Numbered from the stretch's first letter, positions 51,542 to 60,915 are shown. The stretch: DNA of 64,000 nt from Halobacteriales archaeon QS_6_64_34 (GCA_003020925.1 PXRT01000004.1:56917-120916); one strand, 5' to 3'. Notes: generated by a model not told the origin, from the sequence alone. Numbers and translations: made by a program.

Positions 51542-52714
51542 ATGGATATAGAAGCCAGAATCAAGCGACGGCAGCGACACGACGGAGAGCCAAGCTTGGT
51601 TCAGGACTACGAAACGCTGTCGCCGGTGACTCACATCAACGAGCCGGCCGACAGGGGGCCGCTGCTCGAGCGGTTGCTCGACCATCTGGACCCCGTTTTG
51701 GACGGGAAGCTACCCGCCAACGCGTATCTATACGGCCAGAGCGGGGTCGGCAAGAGCGCCGTGGTGACGGCCCTTTTCAGACAGCTGAACAAGCTACCGA
51801 CCGAGACCCGGACGGTCATCCACACGACGACGCGGGCACAGTCGCTGACCTCGCCGACGTTCGTCTATCTGGATACCAGACAGACGACGAGCGAGTTCGC
51901 CTTTTATCATGCGGTGCTCGATGCACTCGTCGATGAATCGGTGCCCGAACACGGTATCGGCACGGATACGTTGCGGGCGCGCCTCCACGACGAACTGGAC
52001 GGCTCGCGAACGGGCGTCGTCGTCGCCGTCGACCACGTCGGCGAGCCACGGAGCACCGCCGAGAGCGACTTAGTCGAGCTGTTGGCGGGGTTGCCAAGCA
52101 ACGTGAGCTGGCTGGCGATAGGTCGTAAACGGCCCACAGAGGCGGAACTAGCCGAGTACACTGCCGAATCGATACGGGTCGACCCGTACCAACAGCAGAT
52201 GCTGGTCGACGTGTTGATGACGCGGGCCTCTATCGGGCTCTCCCAGCAGGCCATCGAACATGACCTCGCAAACGAGATAACCACGTGGGCAAACGGGAAC
52301 GCACACGACGCGCTGGCCGCCCTGTTTATCGCGACACACCACGCCGAAACGGCTGGGCGGGTGGAGCTGACACGGGCGGACGTCAAGACGGCCATCGAGG
52401 AAATCCCGATTCCCTCTGTCTCGCTGGGAGTCGTTCTCGCACTGCCGGCGAATCGCCAGGCGGTGTTGCGCGAACTCGTCGACCTGAACGAGGAGGAGCG
52501 CTCCTCGGTCACGGCGACTACCGCAGCTATCGGCGGCTCCGAATCAGTCGACCTCTCGCCCGGGACGGTCAAACGGTTCCTCTACGAGATGGCGGAAGCC
52601 GGCGTCGTCGAGCGGGTCCAGGCGGCGACCCAGGGCGGGCAAGGCCGACCGCCAAGTCGGGTCGAGCCGCGATTCCCGCCGACGGTGTTCCGGCGGCTCT
52701 ATGACCTCCGTTAG
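51542..52714 (+). CDS. Orc1/Cdc6-family AAA+ protein, atypical
   Basis: A 390-residue protein with the Orc1/Cdc6 layout: an N-terminal segment ending in YETLSPVTHINEPADRG, Walker A GQSGVGKSA (about residues 65-73), and a C-terminal winged helix (from about 300; VDLSPGTVKRFLYEMAEAGV). The Walker B region reads VVVAVDHVGEP, Asp-His where Asp-Glu is expected, so ATP hydrolysis may be impaired. No repeats resembling origin recognition boxes are visible within the 62 bases upstream or elsewhere nearby, so I do not call an origin. It overlaps the convergent ROK gene by four bases. Similar orphan copies are common in this group. Confidence 0.75.
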   Translation: MDIEARIKRRQRHDGEPSLVQDYETLSPVTHINEPADRGPLLERLLDHLDPVLDGKLPANAYLYGQSGVGKSAVVTALFRQLNKLPTETRTVIHTTTRAQSLTSPTFVYLDTRQTTSEFAFYHAVLDALVDESVPEHGIGTDTLRARLHDELDGSRTGVVVAVDHVGEPRSTAESDLVELLAGLPSNVSWLAIGRKRPTEAELAEYTAESIRVDPYQQQMLVDVLMTRASIGLSQQAIEHDLANEITTWANGNAHDALAALFIATHHAETAGRVELTRADVKTAIEEIPIPSVSLGVVLALPANRQAVLRELVDLNEEERSSVTATTAAIGGSESVDLSPGTVKRFLYEMAEAGVVERVQAATQGGQGRPPSRVEPRFPPTVFRRLYDLR

Positions 52715-53676
52715 CGGGAGGCGTCCCCGGTCCCACCGGTCAACGCGGAGGCCAGCGCTCCGCGCACGACGACGTCGTCACCGTGTGACGTCAGCTGGAT
52801 ATCGGGGATGTTGGCCATCACCATGTCGTCGAGGCGCTCCCGGATGGGGTCCATAATCTGGTCGGGGTTGTTGATAGCGACGCCACCGCCGATGGAAACG
52901 ACTAGCGGAGCAAAGGAGTGAACCATATTGGCGACGCCGATGGCGTTCCAGTGTGATATCTGGTCCAAGACGTGGGTCGCAAACTCGTCCTCGCCGGCGT
53001 ACTCGAAGACGTCGGCTGCGGTAAACCCCTCCGTGTCGATGGGGAGTGCGGTCTCGACCGGGTCCTCCCGGTGGAGCCGAGTCGCATAGCGAGGGATGTT
53101 ATCGCCGGAACAGTACGCCTCCCAGTGGCCGTCGTGGCCACAGCCACAGGTCATGAATCCGTGTGGGTCGATGGTGAGGTGGCCGACTTCGCCGGCGTTG
53201 CCGTCCCAGCCCCGGAGGACGTTCCCGTCGACGGCGACGCCGGCGCCGATGCCCGACGAGATAGTGAGATACACCATATCGTCGGGGTTGCGGTCGGCGT
53301 AGTAGCGCTCGCCGATGAGCCCAGCGTTGGCGTCGTTGTGGAGGTAGACGCGGTCGGTGTCGAAGAGGTTCTGTACGGGCCCGACAAGGGGGATGCGGTC
53401 GATAGAGTTCGGGAGGTTCGCCGGGTTCTCGACCGCCCCCTCGGCCAGGTCCAGCGGGCCAAAAGAGCCAATACCGGCTGCAATTATCTCCGACGGCGGG
53501 ACGTCTGCGGCCTCGCACGCCCCCCGAAGGGCGTCGAGGACGGCTTCGGTCACGTCGATACCAGTCGGGCCGCGCGGGGTGTCGGACTTGTAGGAGGCGA
53601 TGAGCGCCCCATCAGCGTCACCGACGACGGCCCTGATATGTGTCGCTCCAAGGTCGACCCCAGCGTATGCGCCCAT
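52711..53676 (-). CDS. ROK-family sugar kinase (probable glucokinase)
   Basis: A 321-residue protein. The phosphate site AGVDLGATHIRAVVGD is at the N terminus, the catalytic Asp is in LHNDANAGLIGE, and the zinc motif is TCGCGHDGHWEAYCSG near residue 175 (the common C-x-C-G-x2-G-C-x-E with His in place of one Cys, a variant seen in archaeal ROK kinases). It phosphorylates glucose or a related sugar with ATP. It lies 52 bases after pyk on the same strand, and kdgK is upstream, so the three form a sugar-phosphate cluster. Confidence 0.82.
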   Translation of the reverse strand: MGAYAGVDLGATHIRAVVGDADGALIASYKSDTPRGPTGIDVTEAVLDALRGACEAADVPPSEIIAAGIGSFGPLDLAEGAVENPANLPNSIDRIPLVGPVQNLFDTDRVYLHNDANAGLIGERYYADRNPDDMVYLTISSGIGAGVAVDGNVLRGWDGNAGEVGHLTIDPHGFMTCGCGHDGHWEAYCSGDNIPRYATRLHREDPVETALPIDTEGFTAADVFEYAGEDEFATHVLDQISHWNAIGVANMVHSFAPLVVSIGGGVAINNPDQIMDPIRERLDDMVMANIPDIQLTSHGDDVVVRGALASALTGGTGDASR

Positions 53677-53728
53677 TTGCTCAGATGGTGGCTCTTTGAG
53701 TACTTAATTGCACAGATTCACGGCAGCG

Positions 53729-55486
53729 TTACCGCTCGGGCAACTGCTCCCGGTCGGCGACCTCCCGGTAGACGACGCCGCGCTCTGCGTCCAGTGTCAG
53801 AATATCGCCGTCGTCGATGTGGTCGGGTAACGTGACGTCTGCGACCATCGGAATCGACAGCTCGCGGGCGACGATGGCAGCGTAGCTCGTGAGGCCCTCG
53901 TGGGCATCGACGATGCCGCTGATGTGGCCGGTCTTACCCGTGAACTCCCCATCGAAGGCGTCGGGGACGGCGAGAATCGCTCCGTCCGGCGCCCCGGAAA
54001 TGTCGCCGTCTTCTACCTGATAGACGGGACCGGTTGCAAGTCCCTCGACGACCGAGCGGCCGCTGGCCACCGTCTCGGCGGCGACGTGGACTTTCAGCGT
54101 GTTCGCGGTGTTCATCCCCTCGAGTTCCGTCATCATCCCCGAGAGGACGACCATGATGTCGCCGCCCTCCGCTGCGTCCGTATCGAGCGCAGCCTGGGCG
54201 GCGCTCTGGATGACGGCGTCGGCGCCGTCTTGGGCGTACTCAGTCGTGACCGGGATGATGCCCCACGAGAGCGCGAGTTTGCGACGGACGCGCTCGCTGG
54301 GCGTAGATGCGACGATGGGAATCGACGGCCGGTACTTCGCGGCCTTGAGCGCCGTGTAGCCTGATTCGGAGGCCGCGACGACGGTATCGGCGCCGATGTC
54401 ACGCGCAAGGAAGCGGGCCGAACGGGCCAGGGCGTCGGTCCGCGTCTTGCCGGCGTCGGGAACGCGCTGTTCACGTGACTCGGCGTACTCTTTGCTGCTC
54501 TCGACGTCACGAACGATGCGGTCCATCGTCTCGACGACGCGGGTGGGGTGGTTTCCGATGGCCGTCTCCCCGGAGAGCATGACGGCGTCGGTGCCATCGA
54601 GGACGGCGTTGGCCACGTCGGAGGCCTCCGCACGGGTCGGCCGTCGGGAGTGAATCATCGAGTCCAGCATCTCAGTCGCGGTGATGACGGGGACGCCGGC
54701 CTGATGACACTTCCGGATGATGCGTTTCTGGATGATGGGAACGTCTTCGAGTGGCGTCTCGACGCCGAGGTCGCCCCGGGCGACCATGATACCGTAGGCG
54801 GCATCGATGATGCTGTCGATGTTCTCGATGGCACCCGCTCGCTCTATCTTGGCGATGATGGGGATATCGACGCCTTGCTGCTCCAGGGCCTCGTTTATTT
54901 CGTAGATAGCGTCGCCGTCCCGGACGAACGACGACGCCACGAAGTCGGGCTCTTTCTCTGCGGCGACTTCGATTTCCTGCCGGTCGTTCTCCGTGATAGT
55001 CGCCAGGTCTAAGTCGACGCCGGGAACGTTAACGCCCTTCCGGGCACCTAGCTCGCCGCCATTTTCCACGTGGGCAATAACAGCGTCGCCGTCGATGCGC
55101 TCGACAGTAGTCTCGATGCGGCCGTCGTCGAGCAACACGCGGTCGCCGGGTTTCGCACTGGTTATCGACTGCGAGAGACCGACCGCTGTGGGAGTGGCAT
55201 CGTCACCGACGACGAAGCGGACCGTCGACCCGGCCTCGAGCCGAATGGGCTCATCGATAGGCGCGGTCCGGACTTCCGGGCCGGGCATATCGAGCATCGA
55301 AGCGACCGGCGTGTCGACCCGCTCGTCGACCGCCTTGATTCGGTCAATCATCGTGCGGCGGTGCTCGGGCGAGCCGTGGCTCGCGTTGAGCCGGGCGACG
55401 GACATCCCGGCCTCCGCCAAGGACTCTATCTGCTCGACAGACTCACTGGCCGGCCCGAGTGTACAGACGATTTTCGCGCTACGCAT
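53729..55486 (-). CDS. pyk: pyruvate kinase with C-terminal swivelling domain
   Basis: A 585-residue enzyme, final step of sugar degradation (PEP + ADP to pyruvate + ATP). Signatures: MRSAKIVCTLGPAS, VARLNASHG, the active-site IIAKIERAGAIENID, and VARGDLGVE. About 110 extra residues at the C terminus form a PEP-utiliser-type swivelling domain as in Bacillus Pyk. In that domain the position of the phosphohistidine (usually TSHAA) is Tyr (TSYAAIVARELSIP), so it cannot carry phosphate. Upstream is kdgK, and a perfect hairpin lies between the two. Confidence 0.93.
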   Translation of the reverse strand: MRSAKIVCTLGPASESVEQIESLAEAGMSVARLNASHGSPEHRRTMIDRIKAVDERVDTPVASMLDMPGPEVRTAPIDEPIRLEAGSTVRFVVGDDATPTAVGLSQSITSAKPGDRVLLDDGRIETTVERIDGDAVIAHVENGGELGARKGVNVPGVDLDLATITENDRQEIEVAAEKEPDFVASSFVRDGDAIYEINEALEQQGVDIPIIAKIERAGAIENIDSIIDAAYGIMVARGDLGVETPLEDVPIIQKRIIRKCHQAGVPVITATEMLDSMIHSRRPTRAEASDVANAVLDGTDAVMLSGETAIGNHPTRVVETMDRIVRDVESSKEYAESREQRVPDAGKTRTDALARSARFLARDIGADTVVAASESGYTALKAAKYRPSIPIVASTPSERVRRKLALSWGIIPVTTEYAQDGADAVIQSAAQAALDTDAAEGGDIMVVLSGMMTELEGMNTANTLKVHVAAETVASGRSVVEGLATGPVYQVEDGDISGAPDGAILAVPDAFDGEFTGKTGHISGIVDAHEGLTSYAAIVARELSIPMVADVTLPDHIDDGDILTLDAERGVVYREVADREQLPER

Positions 55487-55540
55487 TGGACCGTCCCTCT
55501 GCGAAACGAGATTGCTGCACTATCGGTAATTGAATCATAC

Positions 55541-55561
55541 TCCCCCGTACTGAGCGGGGGA
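55541..55561. terminator. perfect 7-base hairpin between kdgK and pyk
   Basis: TCCCCCG-TACTGAG-CGGGGGA. It lies 44 bases after the kdgK stop (transcription runs leftward) and 55 bases before the pyk start. No U-run follows on the transcribed strand, so a terminator is only one option; it could also be an mRNA-processing or operator structure in the pyk leader. Confidence 0.35.
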
Positions 55562-55604
55562 ATAAGAAGCTTATCAGACACTGCAGTTTCCGCGAGGGGG
55601 TGGG

Positions 55605-56564
55605 TCACCGCGACAGGGACTCCGTCGTCCCGCCGAGAACTTCGCGGACTTCCTCGGGGGTGACAGTCGCCACGTCACCGGGGACCGACCGTTTGAGTGC
55701 GGCCGTCGCGGCGCCCCAGGCCAGTGCTTCCGGGACCGGGTCGCCATCGAGATACTGCGAGAGAAAGCCACCGACAAAGGAGTCACCGGTGCCGATGGGG
55801 TAGGCGTCGGCGGCCTCGTAGGTGGGCTGGGTGTAGACCGTGTCGTCTTCCAGTGCCAGTACACCCTCGTCGCCACGAGTGACGATGACGACCTCGAATC
55901 CGTGCGTCTCGTCAAGCTCCCGAGCGATAGCCTCGGCATCACCCGCTTCGTCGAGGACGACCCGGGCGTCGCGTTCGGCGACGACCAGTACGTCGATATG
56001 CGGGCACAGGTCGACGAGGACGTCTTTGGCTTCCGGAGGCGTCCAGAGGCTGGAGCGAAAGTTCACGTCGAAACTCCGCAACGTCCCGGCCGTCCCCGCA
56101 CGCTGGAGCAACTCGGCCGTCGTCGTTGCCAGCGTCTCCGAGAGTGCGGGCGTGATTCCCGTCGTGTGAAAACAGTCCGCTGCCGCCAGAACCGACGTCG
56201 ACAGCTCGTCGGTCGTCGCCGTCGTCACGCTCGCGTGTGCGCGGTCATATATTACGTCACTTCCACGCGGTGGCCGCCCCTGTTCCAGATAGTACGTCCC
56301 CTGGCGTCGCGCTGGCGAGTCGTCCCAGACAACGTCCACCGAGAGACCGTGACTCCGGAGTTCGCCGGCGACTTTCCGGCCAACGGGCGAGTTCGGGAGC
56401 TTCGACAGCCAGGCGCAGTCGAGTCCGAGCCGCTGGGCGGCGACAGCGACGTTGGACTCGGCGCCGGCGACGTCGACATCGTACTGGTCTGTGGTTTCGA
56501 GACGCTCCTCGTCGGGCGGTGAGAGACGGAGCATCGTCTCGCCGAACGTAACCAGGTCAGTCAT
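55605..56564 (-). CDS. kdgK: 2-keto-3-deoxygluconate kinase (PfkB family)
   Basis: 319 residues from the ATG at 56564 (MTDLVTFGETMLRL); the longer in-frame reading belongs to the ureohydrolase shadow. PfkB features: GAESNVAVAAQRLG near residue 33, and the second signature with the catalytic Asp in DAYPIGTGDSFVGGFLS near residue 265. It phosphorylates KDG, the product of the dehydratase at 34572, in the semi-phosphorylative Entner-Doudoroff route. The operon with pyk and the ROK kinase supports this assignment over ribokinase-like alternatives. Confidence 0.87.
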   Translation of the reverse strand: MTDLVTFGETMLRLSPPDEERLETTDQYDVDVAGAESNVAVAAQRLGLDCAWLSKLPNSPVGRKVAGELRSHGLSVDVVWDDSPARRQGTYYLEQGRPPRGSDVIYDRAHASVTTATTDELSTSVLAAADCFHTTGITPALSETLATTTAELLQRAGTAGTLRSFDVNFRSSLWTPPEAKDVLVDLCPHIDVLVVAERDARVVLDEAGDAEAIARELDETHGFEVVIVTRGDEGVLALEDDTVYTQPTYEAADAYPIGTGDSFVGGFLSQYLDGDPVPEALAWGAATAALKRSVPGDVATVTPEEVREVLGGTTESLSR

Positions 56565-56644
56565 ATCCCCTCGTCGTCGCCGTGTGGATATAAAACCAGT
56601 CAATATGACCGGGCACGGTAGTACCGTAGAACGCCGGCGAGCAA

Positions 56645-57754
56645 TCAGTCGTCGGCCGGCGTCTCGGCGGAGTCGGTCGGTCCGAGGGGCTCTTTCGGTT
56701 TGATTGGCTCGCCGGATTCGAGGCCCTGTTCGGCGAGGGCCATGCTCCCCATGACCTCGATGATGAGTCGGTTGGCGAAGCCGCTGGTGATACCGCCGTT
56801 GTACGAGGAGGTGTCGCTGACGTCGTACTGCGGGGCAACCTCCACCACGTCGAAGCCGAAGTGCTCGGGGTCGAGCGCCTTGACGACCTCCCGGACCATG
56901 TAGATGGCCTCCCGGGGGATGAGGCCACCTGGCTCGGGCTCGCCGGTACCGGGGCAGTACGCCGGCTCCATCACGTCCACGTCGAACGAGACCCAGACGG
57001 CGTCGGTCCCGTCCGTGGCCCGCTGGACGGCGTCGGCGACGATGTCGTCTAGGTCCATCCCGCCGACCTCCATGGCGGTGTACCACTTCATGCCGGCGTC
57101 ACGCATGTCCTCGTAGGTGTCAGGCCCGGGCCAGAACCCGCGAGGCCCGATAAGCGTGTAGTTCTCGCCGTCCATGATGCCCTCGTCGTAGACGCGCTTG
57201 ACCCACGCGCCGTGGTCGTACTCGAAGCCGGTGAGGCCGTCCTCGCCGGTGTCGGCGTGGCAGTCGAAGTGGATGAGGCCGATGTCCTCGTAGCCGTTGG
57301 CCTCCGCCCAGCCCTTGATATCGGGATGGCTGATGGAGTGGTCTCCCCCGATGACGATGGGCGTCGCCTGTTCGCTTATCTCGTAGACCGCGTCTTCGAT
57401 GTTGCGCTGACTCTGGCGCGTGTCACCGGGCGATACCTGTGCGTCGCCGGTGTCGACCACGCTGAAGTTGTCAAAGGGGTCGACCCCCGTCTCGATGTTG
57501 AAATGCTCGTAGGGCGGCGAGGGGACCGTCGACGCCGCGCGCACTGCTCGGGGGCCGTAGCGTGTTCCCGGACGGATGGTCGTCGCGGTGTCCAGTGGCG
57601 CGCCGAGAATGCCGATATCGACGTCTTCCGCCGCGAGTTCGTCGCGGTCGGCCTCCGGGAGTTTGAGGAATGTGGGGATGCCGCTGAAGATAGGTTCGTT
57701 CGCTGCTTTGTGCTTCTCGCCGTAGATGTCTTCGCCGTTGCGTTCGTCGGTCAT
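56645..57754 (-). CDS. ureohydrolase (agmatinase/guanidino-acid hydrolase family)
   Basis: A 369-residue manganese- or nickel-type ureohydrolase that splits a guanidino group to give urea. Metal blocks: VIGGDHSISHPD, LIHFDCHADT (Cys where Ala is usual), and SFDVDVMEPAYCPGTG with EPEPGGL. The N-terminal FSGIPTFLKLP and RPGTRYGPRAVR are characteristic of the guanidinobutyrase/guanidinopropionase/guanidine hydrolase side of the family more than of classic agmatinase. Agmatine, guanidinobutyrate or guanidine are the possible substrates. Urease and a nickel transporter are encoded a few kb away, which would consume the urea. Confidence 0.8.
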   Translation of the reverse strand: MTDERNGEDIYGEKHKAANEPIFSGIPTFLKLPEADRDELAAEDVDIGILGAPLDTATTIRPGTRYGPRAVRAASTVPSPPYEHFNIETGVDPFDNFSVVDTGDAQVSPGDTRQSQRNIEDAVYEISEQATPIVIGGDHSISHPDIKGWAEANGYEDIGLIHFDCHADTGEDGLTGFEYDHGAWVKRVYDEGIMDGENYTLIGPRGFWPGPDTYEDMRDAGMKWYTAMEVGGMDLDDIVADAVQRATDGTDAVWVSFDVDVMEPAYCPGTGEPEPGGLIPREAIYMVREVVKALDPEHFGFDVVEVAPQYDVSDTSSYNGGITSGFANRLIIEVMGSMALAEQGLESGEPIKPKEPLGPTDSAETPADD

Positions 57755-57913
57755 GTATACGTTGTGTTTTTATCGCATCGGGGAGCGGTCTCCCCCAGTT
57801 ATTACGACATAACTGGATGGTCGAGTAATACTGAAAAGCGTTCCTTCGGATGTATAATAGCCACTCAGATGACCATGTGTAGACATGTACCGTTCGAGTC
57901 TCCTTTAGGTATC

Positions 57914-58993
57914 CTAGGACTGGTCATTGCCGGTGACCAGCGTCGGGTCGTCTCGAAACGCCAGGTGGGTCGCGACCGAGAGGCTGTCGCGGGCGTGTCT
58001 GGCGCTCCGTTCGAGCAGGACGACCGTTCGCTGGAGGGCCAACAGCGGTTCGGGACGTTCGGCGGCGAGATGGTCGTTCATCGTCACGACGTGCTCGTCG
58101 ACCATGTCGAGGGCACTGCGTGCGTCTTCGGTCGCGTCGTAGTCCGGGGTCGTCACGGCCGCCCGGGTAGCGCTTGCCGCGTCGTCAAGCGCGTCGCCCA
58201 ACTCGGAGAGTTTCCGGGCGGTCGTCTCGTCGAGTGGCTCGCTCTCACACTCCGTGGCGATATCGGCAATCTCGACGGCGGTGTCGGCCATCAACACCAC
58301 GTCCTGTGCGACCGACCGGTAGCCAATTAGCGGGAACCCGGTCTCCAGTCCGACCGTCTGGTTGAGCCGGGGGTTGCGGTAGGTGGCAAAGACCAGCCGG
58401 AGGAACAGGTAGAACAGCTTCTCGACCTGGTCGTTCCGGTCAGTGACCTGTGCTGCGGCCGCCGGGTCGCCGTCGACGAACGCCTGCAGGACGTCACCGC
58501 GAATAGTTGCTTCCGTGCGACTGAGCCGCCCGAGCAGCGTCGGGAGATTGAAATCCCCGGGCGCGACCGAACAGCGGACAGTGACCGTCTTCTCGGCTTG
58601 CTCTACGACGCCGAGGCCCATCAACCGCCGCTCGGCGGCGAGAACGGCGTTGCGCTGGTCGAGAGAGAGCGGCGTCGTCGCCTCGATGCGGATGAGCTGT
58701 CGACCCAGGACGTACTGCGTGACGATGGCCCGCTCTAAGGCGTCGCCGCCCAGCGCGTCCGCGTCGATGGTCGCCTCGATGTCCTCGATTGTCGGCTGCT
58801 GTGGGACGACCAGCAGCGACCCGCCGTTCTCGTCGCGCTGAATGATGAGTTCGTCGCCCTTCTCGATGTCGTGGTGGCGGGCCCACTCGGCCGGGACGGT
58901 GACCGCGAGGGTCGACGAACCGAGTTGCTGGACCTTCCGTTTCATTCGAACCGGGTCGGCAGTCACTGTTCGATACCCCCGATAGACTTCCAT
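57914..58993 (-). CDS. AbrB-PhoU regulator protein
   Basis: A 359-residue protein with a SpoVT/AbrB swapped-hairpin DNA-binding domain (RKVQQLGSSTLAVTVPAEWA, from about residue 18) and a PhoU-type helical region after about 190 (EKLFYLFLRLVF, then DVVLMADTAVEIADIA). Haloarchaea carry many such proteins next to transporters. Related proteins commonly start at the Met at 58945 (MKRKVQQ), 16 residues downstream of the first ATG, so the start is uncertain. It is divergent from the symporter at 59356. A role in phosphate or in control of that symporter cannot be separated. Confidence 0.75.
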   Translation of the reverse strand: MEVYRGYRTVTADPVRMKRKVQQLGSSTLAVTVPAEWARHHDIEKGDELIIQRDENGGSLLVVPQQPTIEDIEATIDADALGGDALERAIVTQYVLGRQLIRIEATTPLSLDQRNAVLAAERRLMGLGVVEQAEKTVTVRCSVAPGDFNLPTLLGRLSRTEATIRGDVLQAFVDGDPAAAAQVTDRNDQVEKLFYLFLRLVFATYRNPRLNQTVGLETGFPLIGYRSVAQDVVLMADTAVEIADIATECESEPLDETTARKLSELGDALDDAASATRAAVTTPDYDATEDARSALDMVDEHVVTMNDHLAAERPEPLLALQRTVVLLERSARHARDSLSVATHLAFRDDPTLVTGNDQS

Positions 58994-59059
58994 ATATCCA
59001 TCAATCGCACTGTATACCGCCAGAACGGCCAGCTGTTTGTGCCTTTGGTTGGAAGAAAA

Positions 59060-59075
59060 TATACGAGCACGTATA
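59060..59075. promoter_or_regulatory. palindrome at the phoU-like/symporter promoters
   Basis: TATACG-AGCA-CGTATA, perfect 6-base arms, running into TATAAATAAA, so it overlaps a TATA-like sequence. It lies 67 bases before the AbrB-PhoU gene in the 362-base gap 58994-59355. A regulator of the divergent genes, possibly the AbrB domain protein itself, could bind here. Confidence 0.4.
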
Positions 59076-59251
59076 TAAATAAACGGGCGCGAGCGTCGAG
59101 AGTGGTTAAATTATTAAAATACTGTTAGGGGACTGGTACTGCATGTGTATCCACGAATGGACACCTACGGTGGATGCGCGTTATGAGTGAACACCACTCT
59201 GTAAACAATATCTTGAAAAACCCTTTGTGTGATGACTAATTCGGAATCCAT

Positions 59252-59359
59252 ATGCGAGATTCGTGTATGAGACCGACCCCGCCTCGGGGGAAAACTGTCG
59301 AATCGTTCGATGATACCAACTATTCCAAGCCGCTCGTCAACCGAGGTGATGGCCGGTGA
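59252..59359 (+). CDS. possible 35-residue ORF coupled to the symporter
   Basis: ATG at 59252 to TGA at 59357; the stop overlaps the GTG start of the symporter (GTGA). The product would be basic and not hydrophobic, so it is not one of the small membrane partners found with some symporters. I see no similarity; only the exact overlap supports it. Confidence 0.25.
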   Translation: MRDSCMRPTPPRGKTVESFDDTNYSKPLVNRGDGR

Positions 59360-60915
59360 GTGTCATCATCTACAGCATCGCCGCCACGGTTGTGACGATG
59401 ATGGCCATCGGGTTCTACGTCGCCAAGAAGGTCAACGGCGACAGCATCAACTACATCGTCGCCGGCCGTGGGCTCATCCTCCCGCTTGCCGCGGCGACGC
59501 TGATGGCACAGTCCCTCGACTCCAACGCGACGCTCGGTAACACCGACCTCACAGCGAGTTTCGGCTTCTGGGCCGGCGCGTCGCTGCCCATCGGGCTGGC
59601 ATTGTGTCTGTTCATCACCGGCCTCTTCTTTGCGAAGCCGATGAACCGGCTGAATCTCACGACGCTGCCGGACTTCTTCCGCAGGAAGTACGGCCGAACC
59701 GTCGAAATCGTCGCCAGTTTCATCATGTCTGTCGCGTATGCGTTCCTGCTGGCGGGGAATCTGGTCGCCGGCGGCTTCCTCTTCGAAATTTTCGTCGGGA
59801 CGAGCTTCCAGGTCGGCGTGTTGATAATCGCCGCGCTGGTGCTCGCATACACCGTCGCCGGCGGCCTATTCGCGGTCGCGTACACCGACGTGATACAGGC
59901 CGGCATCGCCTTCCTTGGCTCCATGGCGCTGATTATCTTCGTCGCGATGAACTACGGGTTCACGATTCCGGAGGGCATGGGGCCGACGAACCTCGGACAG
60001 CTCACTGACCCGAGCCAGGGAGCGTACATCAACCTCGCGACCATCGTCGCGCTCGGGCTCGGTGACATCGTGGCCATCGACTTCATGGAGCGGGTGTTCG
60101 CGGCCAAGGACCCCGAGACCGCCCAGAAAGCCTGCTTCATCGGAGGTATCGGCACGCTCGTCATCGGCATCCCGTTCTCGGTCGTCGCGCTGTCGGCGAA
60201 CTCCATTCTCGCCGAACTCGGCGTCGAGGCCGGAAACCAGGCCGTGTTGTACGCGCTGTTGCAAAACGCCGTGCCCCCGTGGCTCGCCGCGCTCGTACTG
60301 GCCGGTATCGTCGCCGCATCGTTCTCGACGAGCGACGGGGCGATACTTGGCACCTCGGCGGTCATGGCCCGGAACGTCATCGGCATCCGTGTCGACGAGG
60401 ACGATAGCGGTCCGGCTACCGCCGCCGACGGCGGCGAGGAGACGGGTATCTTCGGCACCGAGAGCGACAAGCTGCTCACCGTCACGCGGCTGATGTCCAT
60501 CCCGATAACCCTGCTTGGCGTGTTCTTCGCGCTACGGGTGTCCGCGACCGGGATGTTGCTCGTGCTGGCGTTTGACATCATGCTCGCCGGCGCGCTCGTC
60601 CCGCTGGTGATGGGGCTGTACTGGTCCGATATCTCGACCACGCCGGCGGCGCTCACCTCGATGATTGCCGGCTCCGGGACGCGACTCGTGCTCTTCATGC
60701 TGGTGCCGACGACCTACGGCATCGAGAACACGCTCCTGTACATTCAAAACGATATCTTCACCACGGCCTTCGACGGGCTCCCGACGTTCATCGCCGCCGC
60801 GGTGAGCCTCGTGACCTTCCTCGGAGCCGCCTACCTCACCAAGGACGACTACCCGATTCACAGCCTCGAGAAACACGAGAGCCCGAACATCGTGGCCGGG
60901 GGCGAAGAGGACTGA
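59356..60915 (+). CDS. sodium:solute symporter (SSS family)
   Basis: A 519-residue protein starting with GTG at 59356, supported by GAGGTG ten bases before it. About 13 hydrophobic helices. The SSS pattern is clear: YIVAGRGLILPLAAATLMAQ at residues 35-54, GGLFAVAYTDVIQAG near 170, and LVLAGIVAASFSTSDGAILG near 320, where the Ser/Thr residues bind sodium. It could carry urea (DUR3-like), a guanidino compound or an organic acid; the neighbouring ureohydrolase and urease favour a nitrogen compound. That is inference from context. Confidence 0.82.
   Translation: MSVIIYSIAATVVTMMAIGFYVAKKVNGDSINYIVAGRGLILPLAAATLMAQSLDSNATLGNTDLTASFGFWAGASLPIGLALCLFITGLFFAKPMNRLNLTTLPDFFRRKYGRTVEIVASFIMSVAYAFLLAGNLVAGGFLFEIFVGTSFQVGVLIIAALVLAYTVAGGLFAVAYTDVIQAGIAFLGSMALIIFVAMNYGFTIPEGMGPTNLGQLTDPSQGAYINLATIVALGLGDIVAIDFMERVFAAKDPETAQKACFIGGIGTLVIGIPFSVVALSANSILAELGVEAGNQAVLYALLQNAVPPWLAALVLAGIVAASFSTSDGAILGTSAVMARNVIGIRVDEDDSGPATAADGGEETGIFGTESDKLLTVTRLMSIPITLLGVFFALRVSATGMLLVLAFDIMLAGALVPLVMGLYWSDISTTPAALTSMIAGSGTRLVLFMLVPTTYGIENTLLYIQNDIFTTAFDGLPTFIAAAVSLVTFLGAAYLTKDDYPIHSLEKHESPNIVAGGEED

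Noticed and set aside
57895..57920. Iron-box-like TTTAGG-TAT-CCTAGG near the end of the AbrB-PhoU gene
   Set aside because: The spacer is three bases instead of four, the right arm is wrong, and it lies at the 3' end of a gene rather than at a promoter.
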